This document shows positions 1 to 8,205 of a stretch of 64,000 nt of DNA, piece by piece. Under the pieces are notes generated by a model. It made no database searches, had not been told where the DNA came from, and saw nothing but the letters and a program-made list of their open reading frames with translations. The DNA comes from Microbulbifer sp. THAF38 (lineage in GTDB: Bacteria; Pseudomonadota; Gammaproteobacteria; Pseudomonadales; Cellvibrionaceae): assembly GCF_009363535.1 (NCBI RefSeq), contig NZ_CP045369.1, forward strand, positions 62,001 to 126,000. Direction: 5' to 3'. The stretch's first letter is position 1; every line of letters begins with the position of its first letter. The translations under genes were made by a program, and so were the position numbers.

Positions 1-108
1 GAAATATAATTTTTTATATTTAATAAAATTATCATGCTTTTATAGGTTATGACGATAATCCTCCATAAGGTATCCTGGGATAAAAGTTTAACCGTTAGGA
101 GATACTCA

Positions 109-1305
109 ATGAAAAAGAATATATTTATAATAATTTTACTTTTTGTGGCTTGTGATAAATCAATTCACGATGACCGCCGCGCTCTTGCGAAAAAGCTGAC
201 TCAGGAGAACATTTTAGTTGATGGTCATATCGATGTACCCTATAGAATTTCGCAAGAAAACTTAGATGTTGGCATAAGTACTGAAGGTGGAGATTTTGAT
301 TTTCCCAGAGCTAAGAGCGGAGGCTTAAATGCGCCTTTCATGTCGATATATATCCCCGCTGAGAAAGAAACTAATGGCACCGCAAAGGATTATGCCGACC
401 AGTTGATAAGTAGCGTCGAGGACTTGGTTGCCACTTATCCCAATAAGTTCGCTATCCCTAAATCCATAGATGAATTAAGAAAACAAGTTGAGCAAGGTAA
501 AATCTCTCTTCCTCTCGGGATGGAAAATGGCGCTGCTATTGAAGGGAGGTTAGAAAATTTGGAGTATTTCTATAACCGGGGAGTTCGCTATATAACCCTG
601 ACCCATTCAAAGAGCAATCATATTTCTGACTCCTCTTATGATGATTCACGTCCCTGGAAAGGACTGAGTGAATTTGGCAAGAAATTGGTCGGTGAAATGA
701 ATGCTCTAGGTATTATGATTGATGTTTCTCATGTTTCCGATGAGGCCTTTTGGCAGGTTATAGAAATTTCTTCAGCCCCAGTAATAGCCTCGCATTCTTC
801 GGCCAGACATTTCACCCCGGGTTTTGAGCGTAATATGAGCGATGCAATGATTATTGCTCTTGCAGAGCAGGGTGGACTGATTATGGTGAATTTTGGATCT
901 ACCTTTATCAGTGCTAAATCGCGCTCTTCCCAGGCCTCAATAGCTGCTTTGGTTGAAAGCTACATGAGGGAAAGTAATCTGAGCAAAAAAAGCCCAATAA
1001 TCGAAGAATACACCAGGTCTTTATATAAAGATAAGTTTGTCTATGCTAACTTAGACGACGTTCTTGATCACTTTGATCATATTCGCAACTTGGTCGGTGT
1101 TGACCATATAGGAATTGGCTCAGACTTTGATGGTGTTGGTGATAGCCTTCCTATTGGTCTGAAAGATGTTTCAGAATATCCAAATATAGTTTTCGGTCTT
1201 CTGGAGCGAGGTTATAGTGAAGAAGACATTAAAAAGATCCTTGGTGGAAACTTACTTAGGGTCTGGCAAGGTAACGAAACTTATGCGGCCTTTCATGGGC
1301 GCTAA
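109..1305 (+). CDS. Membrane dipeptidase (peptidase M19), lipoprotein
   Basis: A 398-residue zinc dipeptidase of the renal dipeptidase (M19) family, expected to cleave dipeptides in the periplasm. The N-terminus is a lipoprotein signal with lipobox LFVAC (Cys about residue 15). Family signs: the DGHIDVP motif near the N-terminus (HxD metal ligands), a metal-ligand Glu in the GMENGAAIEG segment, the DVSHVSD and IASHSSAR histidine motifs, and a C-terminal GIGSDFDG motif. The ATG at 109 is chosen because AGGAGA lies about 7 bases upstream and it starts the signal peptide. A longer in-frame reading from 49 adds 20 residues unlike a signal. It stands alone, with no terminator seen directly after it. 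Confidence 0.9.
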   Translation: MKKNIFIIILLFVACDKSIHDDRRALAKKLTQENILVDGHIDVPYRISQENLDVGISTEGGDFDFPRAKSGGLNAPFMSIYIPAEKETNGTAKDYADQLISSVEDLVATYPNKFAIPKSIDELRKQVEQGKISLPLGMENGAAIEGRLENLEYFYNRGVRYITLTHSKSNHISDSSYDDSRPWKGLSEFGKKLVGEMNALGIMIDVSHVSDEAFWQVIEISSAPVIASHSSARHFTPGFERNMSDAMIIALAEQGGLIMVNFGSTFISAKSRSSQASIAALVESYMRESNLSKKSPIIEEYTRSLYKDKFVYANLDDVLDHFDHIRNLVGVDHIGIGSDFDGVGDSLPIGLKDVSEYPNIVFGLLERGYSEEDIKKILGGNLLRVWQGNETYAAFHGR

Positions 1306-1562
1306 TTCCGACTTGTATTATATTCTCCTAGGCTATGCTGTCAGCAGTCCTTTATCTAGTCGTATTGAAACTATAGATTGGCATCCTAGATAAGTTTTCT
1401 TGGCTTTTAACGCAAGAGTGGATGATATTCCATTGACAGGGTTTCTGAACAACGGCGCCTCTAATGTTCAATATTGTTGAATGTTGGTGTTACTTATTTC
1501 TTTAATAGCATAAATAAGCTTATTATTAGATGAGTTGAATTTTTTAATTTCGACTAAAATTG

Positions 1563-1751
1563 ATGGTTAATTCAATGTTAAAGGCTTCCGACTTCTTTAT
1601 TTTATTGGCCGCTTTGATCTCTTTTTGCTTATCTGGATACTTGTGGTTTAACGGATACAAGGAGCAAGGTGTTTTTACTGCTCTGTGGGTTCCCAGTATT
1701 CTATCAATTGGTATCTATTTTAAAGTTTCTGCCTTGCTAGCAAGAAGATGA
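1563..1751 (+). CDS. Small two-helix membrane protein, unknown function
   Basis: A 62-residue protein of two predicted membrane helices separated by a short polar turn (FNGYKEQG). I do not recognise the family. The start could be TTG at 1560 or ATG at 1563. No strong ribosome-binding site is visible and the upstream DNA is AT-rich. It ends 5 bases before a second tiny membrane protein, so the two probably form one transcript that ends at the hairpin at 1922-1947. Real expression is uncertain. Confidence 0.5.
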   Translation: MVNSMLKASDFFILLAALISFCLSGYLWFNGYKEQGVFTALWVPSILSIGIYFKVSALLARR

Positions 1752-1756
1752 TTATT

Positions 1757-1900
1757 ATGTCTGATTCTTTGATTTTGATGATAGGGATTGGTGTGTTTAT
1801 CTGTCTGGTTGTGGGGGTAGTATTGACGGTCTATGAGTTCCATAAAGCGGGCTATGAACCAGTTAGAAATCGATCCAAAAGAAATAAATCGGTAAGGTAA
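1757..1900 (+). CDS. 47-residue single-pass membrane protein
   Basis: A very short reading frame with ATG at 1757 and TAA at 1898. It encodes one hydrophobic helix (about residues 5-25) and then a basic tail rich in Arg, Lys and Asn, giving a cytoplasmic-tail topology by the positive-inside rule. The 5-base gap from the preceding small membrane protein suggests translational coupling. A good terminator follows 21 bases later. The function is unknown. Confidence 0.45.
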   Translation: MSDSLILMIGIGVFICLVVGVVLTVYEFHKAGYEPVRNRSKRNKSVR

Positions 1901-1921
1901 TTTTTAGATCTCTAAATGGAC

Positions 1922-1947
1922 AAGGGAAGCCATTGGCTTCCCTTTTT
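1922..1947. terminator. Bidirectional rho-independent terminator
   Basis: Stem AAGGGAAGCC / GGCTTCCCTT with a 3-base loop (ATT) and T-run on the + strand. The A-rich flank also gives U residues on the - strand, so it can serve both the small membrane-protein pair and the convergent TonB receptor. Confidence 0.8.
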
Positions 1948-1964
1948 GGTTGAAGGCTACTTAC

Positions 1965-4598
1965 CTAGAAGTTATAGGTCATTTTTCCGTAGATAAAACG
2001 ACCGCGAGGGTCGTGCTGTGATTCTACATAGCCATAAAGATCGGTATCGCCATCACCTATTGCAAAGGGCGGTTCTTCATCGAAGATATTGTCCGCACCG
2101 AGACTTAAAACCATATTTTCGAAACCGATATAGCGTGCTTGCATATTCATGGTCACGAAAGAATCAACAGTACGAGTGCTGTGGCTTTCATAGTCGAGAT
2201 TACCATCGAAGTCTATATCCGGTGTATCTTCAAATTCTCCAATATAGCTGAGTCCTGCACTAAAACTAAAGGTGTCAAAAGTCCAATCGGCAGTAGCGTT
2301 CCAGCGATGCTGTGGATACTCGTATTCTCCAGCTTGGTCACGGGTAATAAATTTTTCACCAGTGGAATCCAGTTCAACACGCTCGAATTCTGCCAGGTAA
2401 GAATAATCCAGACGTAAGCCAATCTCACCACTGGCCAGCTCTAAGCCATCGTAAAGAATAGTTAGATCTACTCCGGATACTTCTTGTTCGCCTATATTGG
2501 TAAAACCGTTCCGTATAGACTGTAGTGATCCTAAAGATTGACCTTGAAGTGGTGTATCACGAAGGCAGATACTGCTGTTCTGATCGTTACAATGAAGGTT
2601 GTAGACATAGCCATATGGAACGTCATCAATTTTGCCTTCCTGAGTGATATTCCAATAGTCCAAAGACAGTTGTAGGCCCTCAATAGGTTCGTAAATGGCA
2701 CCTATATTGTAGGACTCGGACTCTTCTGCATCGAGGTTTGGGTTTTCTGAGTAGATAATTGTGTAATCAAGCTTGCCACAATCTTCAATGCCATTAGCTT
2801 CACAGCCATAAGTATCTGCAAAGAATACGGATTCTTGTGAGTCACCTAGACCTATCTGTGCAAGAGAAGGTGCACGGAAGCCGGTGCCCCAGGATGCACG
2901 CAGAGATAATTGATCAGTGGCGCTCCACAGCAGTTTGGCCATGGGATTAGTGGTACTGCCAAAGTCACTGTAATCGTCGTAGCGAGCGGCCAATGTGAGG
3001 TCGAACCTAGCGGGAAGGGGGATGGCTACTTCGACATAAGCCGAGGAGATATCACGGCTGGCGCTGGCGGACACAGACTCAGTGCCAAATATTAGCCCGC
3101 GCTGGAATTGGTCATCTGGAGAATCGGAAGCTTTTTCCTCGCGATACTCCAAACCAGTAGCCATAGCAATGGTGCCATAAGGAGTATCGATCAAATCTCC
3201 ATTGACTGAGAAATCGTAGCTAGTCAGTTCAGACTTGCCCTGGCGGACTAGATTGGTGGTGATGGCATCAATCACTGAGTCCGGATTTTGTACGCCGCCA
3301 AAGGGATTGTAATTACCGGCATTAATCTGCTCTTGGAGCAGGTCGGTGCGTACCCAACCTTGGGACTTACTTCCTGTCTGTTTAGACTCGCTGCGTGAGC
3401 GCTGTACAGATGCTTCCCAGCCCCAATTGGCGATAGAACCTCGCAAGCCGAAAACACCACGCAGGTTATCGGTTTCTATGCTCCATTGACGCGCTCCTGC
3501 ATCTACTGTGCGGTAAAAGGCGATATTAACCTCTTCGCCATAAGGGTTATTTGGGTGGTCTACTGGCACATAGAGGCCCGCTTCTGTATCTAGAGGCGTA
3601 GGCGCACCTTGAGCTACAGAGGTGTTGTGTTGAATGGCAACTTCACTAAAGAATTCAACGTTTTCAGTTAATTGTTTATGACCCAGCATTAATAATCCAG
3701 TGCGTTCCGCTTCGGGTGTGATCAGGGTCCAGGGGCCGTAATCATAGCTACACACAGGACCAACACTGAGGACTGCTATACGGTCCTCAGGGCAACTGGA
3801 ATCTGGCGTCGTTTTGGTTGCCATTGGTAAGATGAAAGTTCCAGGGAAGCCGCGAGCTGAGCGGAAGTTTTCACCACCTCGGCTGGTTTGGTTGGCGGTA
3901 TCCAGACCGCTGCGCTCTGTACTGGAAAGGCGACTGTTTTTATGGTGATCAAAAATAACGGTGAAATTGGAGTTTTCCCCATTTATGCCCCAAACAGCCG
4001 AGAATGATTGCTCGTCATAGCCATCTGCACTGCCGTAGTCCATCGATACTTCAGTGCCTTCGAAATCCTTGCGTAGCACCAGATTAACCACACCGGCTAC
4101 CGCATCAGAGCCGTAAATGGCGGAGGCACCATCTTTTAGAACTTCTACACGCTCAACTGCAGCCAATGGAATGCTGTTGATATCGACGAAGTTAGTGGTA
4201 ATTCCCTCAGCAAAGGCGCTGATAGCAACACGGCGGCCATTAACCAATACCAGCGTGGCATCGGCACCCATACCGCGCAAACTCACCGCAGCAGCACCAT
4301 TGGCGGTGGAATCCTGGTTGTTGCCGCGGGTGGAGAAGGTGCCGTTACCGGCGGCGGGATTTTTCTCAAACAGCTGCTGTAGATTGGTATAACCGGATTT
4401 CTCGATGCTTTCGCGGTCCATTACCTGGATCGGGGTAGCGTTTTCAAATTCAGAGTTGCGGCTGATTCGGGAGCCCACAACGGTGATCTCTTCAATTGCG
4501 CCTTCCTCGGCGGCGAAAAGAGCTTGTGGGGTTGTTGTTGCGGCCGCAGCCAAAATGGCTGAAGCCAACACATTGCGACGGAGAGTGAATTTTTCCAT
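1965..4598 (-). CDS. TonB-dependent outer-membrane receptor
   Basis: An 877-residue TonB-dependent receptor. It has a signal peptide (about residues 1-29, ending ALFA), a TonB-box-like stretch (EEITVVG), a plug domain with VLVNGRRV and a YGSDAVAGVVNLVLRK segment, and then a beta-barrel ending in aromatic F (MTYNF). Many NPF/YGY elements and acidic loops match carbohydrate- or peptide-type receptors of marine gammaproteobacteria. The ligand cannot be told from the sequence. It is convergent with the tiny membrane proteins. The dipeptidase lipoprotein nearby could hint at peptide uptake, but that is only inference. No Fur or Zur box is evident in the 230 bases upstream. Confidence 0.93.
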   Translation of the reverse strand: MEKFTLRRNVLASAILAAAATTTPQALFAAEEGAIEEITVVGSRISRNSEFENATPIQVMDRESIEKSGYTNLQQLFEKNPAAGNGTFSTRGNNQDSTANGAAAVSLRGMGADATLVLVNGRRVAISAFAEGITTNFVDINSIPLAAVERVEVLKDGASAIYGSDAVAGVVNLVLRKDFEGTEVSMDYGSADGYDEQSFSAVWGINGENSNFTVIFDHHKNSRLSSTERSGLDTANQTSRGGENFRSARGFPGTFILPMATKTTPDSSCPEDRIAVLSVGPVCSYDYGPWTLITPEAERTGLLMLGHKQLTENVEFFSEVAIQHNTSVAQGAPTPLDTEAGLYVPVDHPNNPYGEEVNIAFYRTVDAGARQWSIETDNLRGVFGLRGSIANWGWEASVQRSRSESKQTGSKSQGWVRTDLLQEQINAGNYNPFGGVQNPDSVIDAITTNLVRQGKSELTSYDFSVNGDLIDTPYGTIAMATGLEYREEKASDSPDDQFQRGLIFGTESVSASASRDISSAYVEVAIPLPARFDLTLAARYDDYSDFGSTTNPMAKLLWSATDQLSLRASWGTGFRAPSLAQIGLGDSQESVFFADTYGCEANGIEDCGKLDYTIIYSENPNLDAEESESYNIGAIYEPIEGLQLSLDYWNITQEGKIDDVPYGYVYNLHCNDQNSSICLRDTPLQGQSLGSLQSIRNGFTNIGEQEVSGVDLTILYDGLELASGEIGLRLDYSYLAEFERVELDSTGEKFITRDQAGEYEYPQHRWNATADWTFDTFSFSAGLSYIGEFEDTPDIDFDGNLDYESHSTRTVDSFVTMNMQARYIGFENMVLSLGADNIFDEEPPFAIGDGDTDLYGYVESQHDPRGRFIYGKMTYNF

Positions 4599-4830
4599 GT
4601 TTCTTGCTCAACTTTTTTATTTTCATAGTCCGTGACTGGCCCAAATTGGCTGGTCGTCGAGCAACACTAGCAATGGCGGAAAACTGAAACAATTAGCTCA
4701 GAGCTGGCCACTGGCCCTGTCGATGAATGGGTGAAGTGGGTCGCTTTTTTTTAATGAAATAAACGCCAAACCAGTTAATGGCGGTGCTTTGGAAATGGTA
4801 AGCAGGGATCAAATACTGCTTAAAAGTAAG

Positions 4831-5640
4831 CTAGTCATTCTGTAGTGGACGCAGCTGGCTACAGAGAAAAAACACCGCGGCTGCGAGGACAATAGATGGG
4901 CCTGCAGGGGTGTCCCATAAAATAGAGGCGAGCAAGCCGAATACTACGGCGAGGCAGCCGATCAGGGATGCCAATATAGCCATTTGTTCCGGGGTGTGCG
5001 AGAGCCTGCGCGCGGCGGCGGCGGGAATTATCAGCAGGGCGGTGATCAGCAACACACCAACCACTTTCATGGCGATGGCAATTAGCAGGGCCAACATCAG
5101 CATGAGCGCCATACGAACTCTCTCTACCGGCACACCCTCTACTGAGGCCAGCTCCTCGTGTAGTGTGAACGCCAATAGTTTTTCCCAAAGCCAATAGAGC
5201 AGGGCGAGGATGCCCACTGCGGTAATAGACATCAGCACCAGGTCTTGGCTGCCGACGGCGAGCAAGTCGCCGAGTAACAGGGAGAGTAAGTCCACCTTAA
5301 TTTCGAACAGGCTGACTGTCACGATACCGAGTGCCAGCATCGAGTGGGAGAGAATACCCAATAAGGTATCCACGGCTAATTTCTGCCTGCGCTGCAGGTA
5401 CACCAGCAGAATCGCCAGCAAACAGCAGGTTGCACCAACGGCGAGGGTGGGCATGATATGCAGTACAAAGCCTAGAGTGACGCCGAGCAGGGCTGAGTGT
5501 GCCAGTGTGTCACCGAAGTAGGCCATGCGCCGCCAGACGGCAAAACAGCCTAGTGGACCGCTAACTAGAGCCACCAACAGACCGGCGCCCAGGGCATACC
5601 AGAGAAATTGGCTGTGCAGTAATTCGCCGAACTCGACCAC
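4831..5640 (-). CDS. znuB: Zinc ABC transporter permease ZnuB
   Basis: A 269-residue integral membrane permease of the ABC-3 (metal ion) family, with about eight hydrophobic helices and family motifs near the N-terminus (GPLGCFAVWRRMAYFGDTLAHSAL) and a GVLLITALLIIPAAAAR segment. It begins with GTG directly after the stop of znuC, so translation is probably coupled. With ZnuA and ZnuC it forms the high-affinity Zn(II) importer of the inner membrane. The length is normal for the family. Confidence 0.95.
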   Translation of the reverse strand: MVEFGELLHSQFLWYALGAGLLVALVSGPLGCFAVWRRMAYFGDTLAHSALLGVTLGFVLHIMPTLAVGATCCLLAILLVYLQRRQKLAVDTLLGILSHSMLALGIVTVSLFEIKVDLLSLLLGDLLAVGSQDLVLMSITAVGILALLYWLWEKLLAFTLHEELASVEGVPVERVRMALMLMLALLIAIAMKVVGVLLITALLIIPAAAARRLSHTPEQMAILASLIGCLAVVFGLLASILWDTPAGPSIVLAAAVFFLCSQLRPLQND

Positions 5641-6351
5641 TTATTGTTGCTCTCTATTTTTGCCACTCGACTCTGTATCCGAGTGATTGTGGTTGCACTC
5701 GCCGGCGATGTCGCCACTTAGTTTGTGCTGGTGGTTGTGCTGGTGGGTATAGGGTGCCACTTTGTCGCCAAAGAGCGCCAGGTAGGCGGGATCTCTGCTC
5801 ACCTGTTCCGGGTGGCCGTGACAGCAGATATGCTGGTTGAGACACAGCACCTTATCGGTGGCAGCCATTACCAGATGTAAATCGTGAGATACCAGCAACA
5901 CCCCGCAGCCCAACTCATCGCGCAGGGTGGCAATCAACTGGTACAGCTCGCTTTGCCCGCCCACATCGACGCCCTGAGTGGGCTCATCCAGCACGAGTAA
6001 TTGCGGTTTGCGGGAGGCGGCTCGGGCGAGCAGAACTCTTTGCATCTCTCCGCCGGAGAGATTTGCCAGGCTGGCCTGTAACAACTGCCCGGCACCCACT
6101 CTATCCAGTGCGGCCTGGGCTTGGGCAGCCTTTACTCCCGGTTGCCCCAGTTGCAGGAAGCGCTGCACAGACATCGGCATGGAGTTGTCGATATGCAGAC
6201 GCTGCGGCATATAGCCTATTCGCAAGCCCGGTTGGCGCCAGACAGTGCCACTCGTAGGTTTGGTCAAGCCCAATAACAGTCGCAGTAGGGTGGTCTTACC
6301 GGCGCCATTGGGGCCGATCAGTGTAACGATCTCTCCCTGAGTCAACTCCAC
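5641..6351 (-). CDS. znuC: Zinc ABC transporter ATPase ZnuC
   Basis: ATP-binding subunit of the zinc importer. It has Walker A GPNGAGKT, signature LSGGE, Walker B LLVLDEP and an H-loop (VSHDLH). The C-terminal tail is His-rich ([13 protein letters not shown]), typical of ZnuC. The conventional start, GTG at 6351, removes the first beta-strands of the fold. The same frame stays open upstream and encodes a normal ABC N-terminus ([20 protein letters not shown]). A CTG codon at 6432 sits 8 bases after a GGAG, so the true start is probably there, giving about 263 residues. It is divergent from znuA and probably Zur-repressed. Confidence 0.93.
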   Translation of the reverse strand: MELTQGEIVTLIGPNGAGKTTLLRLLLGLTKPTSGTVWRQPGLRIGYMPQRLHIDNSMPMSVQRFLQLGQPGVKAAQAQAALDRVGAGQLLQASLANLSGGEMQRVLLARAASRKPQLLVLDEPTQGVDVGGQSELYQLIATLRDELGCGVLLVSHDLHLVMAATDKVLCLNQHICCHGHPEQVSRDPAYLALFGDKVAPYTHQHNHQHKLSGDIAGECNHNHSDTESSGKNREQQ

Positions 6352-6537
6352 GGAGATGTCCCGAAGTAGTTGCCGGCCAGCGAGTTGCAGCGCGACGCAG
6401 TCGGCAGTAATTAGCGGCGGGGAAGGGCTCAGGGCAAAATCTCCAGGGCGGGCGTGAAAATCCGTATGTATATAGCTTCCTTGCGAGGGCTCGACGAGAG
6501 AGCCTGCAGCCAGTCGGACTGGCGGCGCGAAGCCGGT

Positions 6538-6552
6538 TGTGATTATATCGCA
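6538..6552. promoter_or_regulatory. Candidate Zur operator between znuC and znuA
   Basis: TGTGATTATATCGCA is a near-perfect dyad (TGTGAT-TAT-ATCGCA). It agrees at 11 of 15 positions with the core of the enterobacterial Zur box TGTTATAATATAACA. It lies 16 bases upstream of the znuA ATG, in the divergent promoter region, as expected for zinc-dependent repression. No zur gene is in the window. Confidence 0.5.
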
Positions 6553-6567
6553 GTTTTACGTCGCCAA

Positions 6568-7464
6568 ATGTCTCCCATGTCCCCCTCTTCGCGTGTTTTC
6601 TCCTTTTTTGCCCTGTTGTTGCTCTGCCTTAGCCTGTTGGCCTGTGGCAAACCGCAGCCCGTCGAACGTACGGAGCTAGTGGTGAGCGTGCGCCCGCTGG
6701 CGCTGATTGCTCGGGAAATTGCCGGTGATAATCTGCCGGTGCATGTGCTTATCCAGGGGGCTGATCCCCATCATTACGCCCCCAGTGTTTCTGACCGGGC
6801 ACGTCTGGAACGGTCCCTACTAATGATTTGGTTGGGGCCGCAGATGGAGGGGCTGCTGGCCGGACAGGTGAATTCTTTATCCGAAGAGAGGCAGCTGCAG
6901 TTATTGGGCGCAACCGAGTATGAGTACCAGGGGGCCAACGCTACTGATCCCCATTTATGGTTGCGCCCGCGCAACGCGGCATTGGCTGGGGCTCTGATTG
7001 CCGAGCGCCTGGCGCAGTTACAGCCGCAGCAGGCCGAGCTGTACCGCAGTCGTGCGCGAGATTTTTCTCAATCTATGGCCAGTTTGCAGAAAGTATTGGA
7101 CCGGGCCCTGTGGGCATACCGCGATGTCCCCATAGTGGTGACCCATGATGCTTACGGGCATTTCTTTGGTTCCGCAGGGGTGGAAACCCGCGCTTTGGGG
7201 AACAGTAGCGGTGGCGGTCATGGCGCTCGCGCCATGTTGGACCTCAGCGGGGTGGGGCGGGGTTGCCTGTTTGGAGAAGTCCCTGAAAATACCCGCGACC
7301 GACAGCTGGCGGAGCACCTGGGGCTGGAGTATGCCGCGTTGGACCCTCTAGGCGAACAACTGGGGCCCGATGCCCGCTATCTCGATTTGATTGAGTCCTT
7401 ATTGGCACAGGCGCGCGGCTGTCTCAGTGAGATATCTGATCAAGCCGATCAAAGTGAGCAGTGA
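6568..7464 (+). CDS. znuA: Zinc ABC transporter substrate-binding protein ZnuA
   Basis: A 298-residue periplasmic zinc-binding protein of the cluster A-I (SBP_bac_9) family. ATG at 6568 is chosen because it starts a clear lipoprotein-type signal (LLLLCLSLLACGK). The longer frame from 6454 is arginine-rich and overlaps the divergent promoter. Metal-ligand regions are visible: GADPHHYAPS, DPHLWLRP and VTHDAYGHFF, giving the His ligands. The His-rich loop common in ZnuA is short. It delivers Zn(II) to ZnuB/ZnuC, encoded on the opposite strand. Confidence 0.94.
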   Translation: MSPMSPSSRVFSFFALLLLCLSLLACGKPQPVERTELVVSVRPLALIAREIAGDNLPVHVLIQGADPHHYAPSVSDRARLERSLLMIWLGPQMEGLLAGQVNSLSEERQLQLLGATEYEYQGANATDPHLWLRPRNAALAGALIAERLAQLQPQQAELYRSRARDFSQSMASLQKVLDRALWAYRDVPIVVTHDAYGHFFGSAGVETRALGNSSGGGHGARAMLDLSGVGRGCLFGEVPENTRDRQLAEHLGLEYAALDPLGEQLGPDARYLDLIESLLAQARGCLSEISDQADQSEQ

Positions 7465-7525
7465 ATTTATAAATCCCCAGGAGTGTGATTCGACCTGAAC
7501 CGAACTTGAAAAGGAAGGGAAAGAT

Positions 7526-7550
7526 GGCCCGATGGCAGGGAGATCGGGCC
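7526..7550 (-). terminator. Hairpin downstream of the 98-residue gene
   Basis: GGCCCGAT / ATCGGGCC stem with a 9-base loop between znuA and the convergent small gene. On the - strand it is followed by a pyrimidine-rich stretch (ATCTTTCCC), so it more likely terminates the leftward gene. There is no good U-run in the + direction. Confidence 0.45.
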
Positions 7551-7569
7551 AGAATCATGGGTAAAGCAA

Positions 7570-7866
7570 TTAACCGGCAGTACCGGATTTATTCTTTAAC
7601 TGCTGAAGTTTTTCCGCTCGCACCGAATCACGCTCGGCCTTGCGCCGCATTTTTTCCAGGTGGCGCATCTGGCGTTGAAACAAGACTTCGCTCTGCTCCC
7701 TGGTAGCTTCCTCCAACATCAGCTCGTGACCTGGCGCCTGCGCATGTCCCGCTGTAGTGGAGGCAGTTTCCTGAGTCTTTTCCGTCTGACAGGCGGAGAC
7801 CGCGGCTACCGGCGTTGCCAAAACGGGGGCGGCAAATAGCAGGGCGGCGTACATCACTCCTCTCAT
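7570..7866 (-). CDS. Small secreted coiled-coil protein, unknown
   Basis: A 98-residue protein. A hydrophobic signal (about residues 1-25) ends near VSACQ, which could be a lipobox-like site or a simple signal peptidase I site. A Thr/Ala/His linker follows, and then a strongly charged amphipathic helix rich in Arg, Glu, Lys and Gln (about residues 50-92), probably a coiled coil. The start at 7866 has GGAAGGA upstream at good distance. The family is not recognised. Its charge pattern resembles small periplasmic metal- or stress-response proteins, but this is only a resemblance. Confidence 0.6.
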   Translation of the reverse strand: MRGVMYAALLFAAPVLATPVAAVSACQTEKTQETASTTAGHAQAPGHELMLEEATREQSEVLFQRQMRHLEKMRRKAERDSVRAEKLQQLKNKSGTAG

Positions 7867-8205
7867 AATAAGAATCCTTCCTTAACGCTCGTGGGTAACT
7901 TTTTGCGGAAACAAAAGACCCTGTGCCACCTGTGGGCGGCGAATGGCATTTGTTTCCGGGGAGTTGGCGATTAGTAAAAGTCGCTACCGGCAAGACTAGA
8001 CAAGCCTGAGCATTTGGTGAGGTTACTGCGTCGATTGTTGTCGACCCAGCGTCGAGGTGAGTTGGCTTTGCCGCAAGGATCTGTGGCGGCGGTAAATGTT
8101 TTGTCTCACGGCAGCGAGCGGAAAAACTGTGTAAAGGGGGGTATCCTATCGGCCAATCCAGCGCTGCGAGCGCCCGACAGGACCAACAACAGAATCCCGA
8201 GATTT
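7867..8205. other. Intergenic region before polA
   Basis: 339 bases holding the divergent promoters of the small secreted protein and polA. An open frame continues upstream of the polA ATG to 8014, but its translation (Arg/Ser-rich) has no resemblance to PolI and is judged non-coding. I see no RNA gene or strong operator here. Confidence 0.5.
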
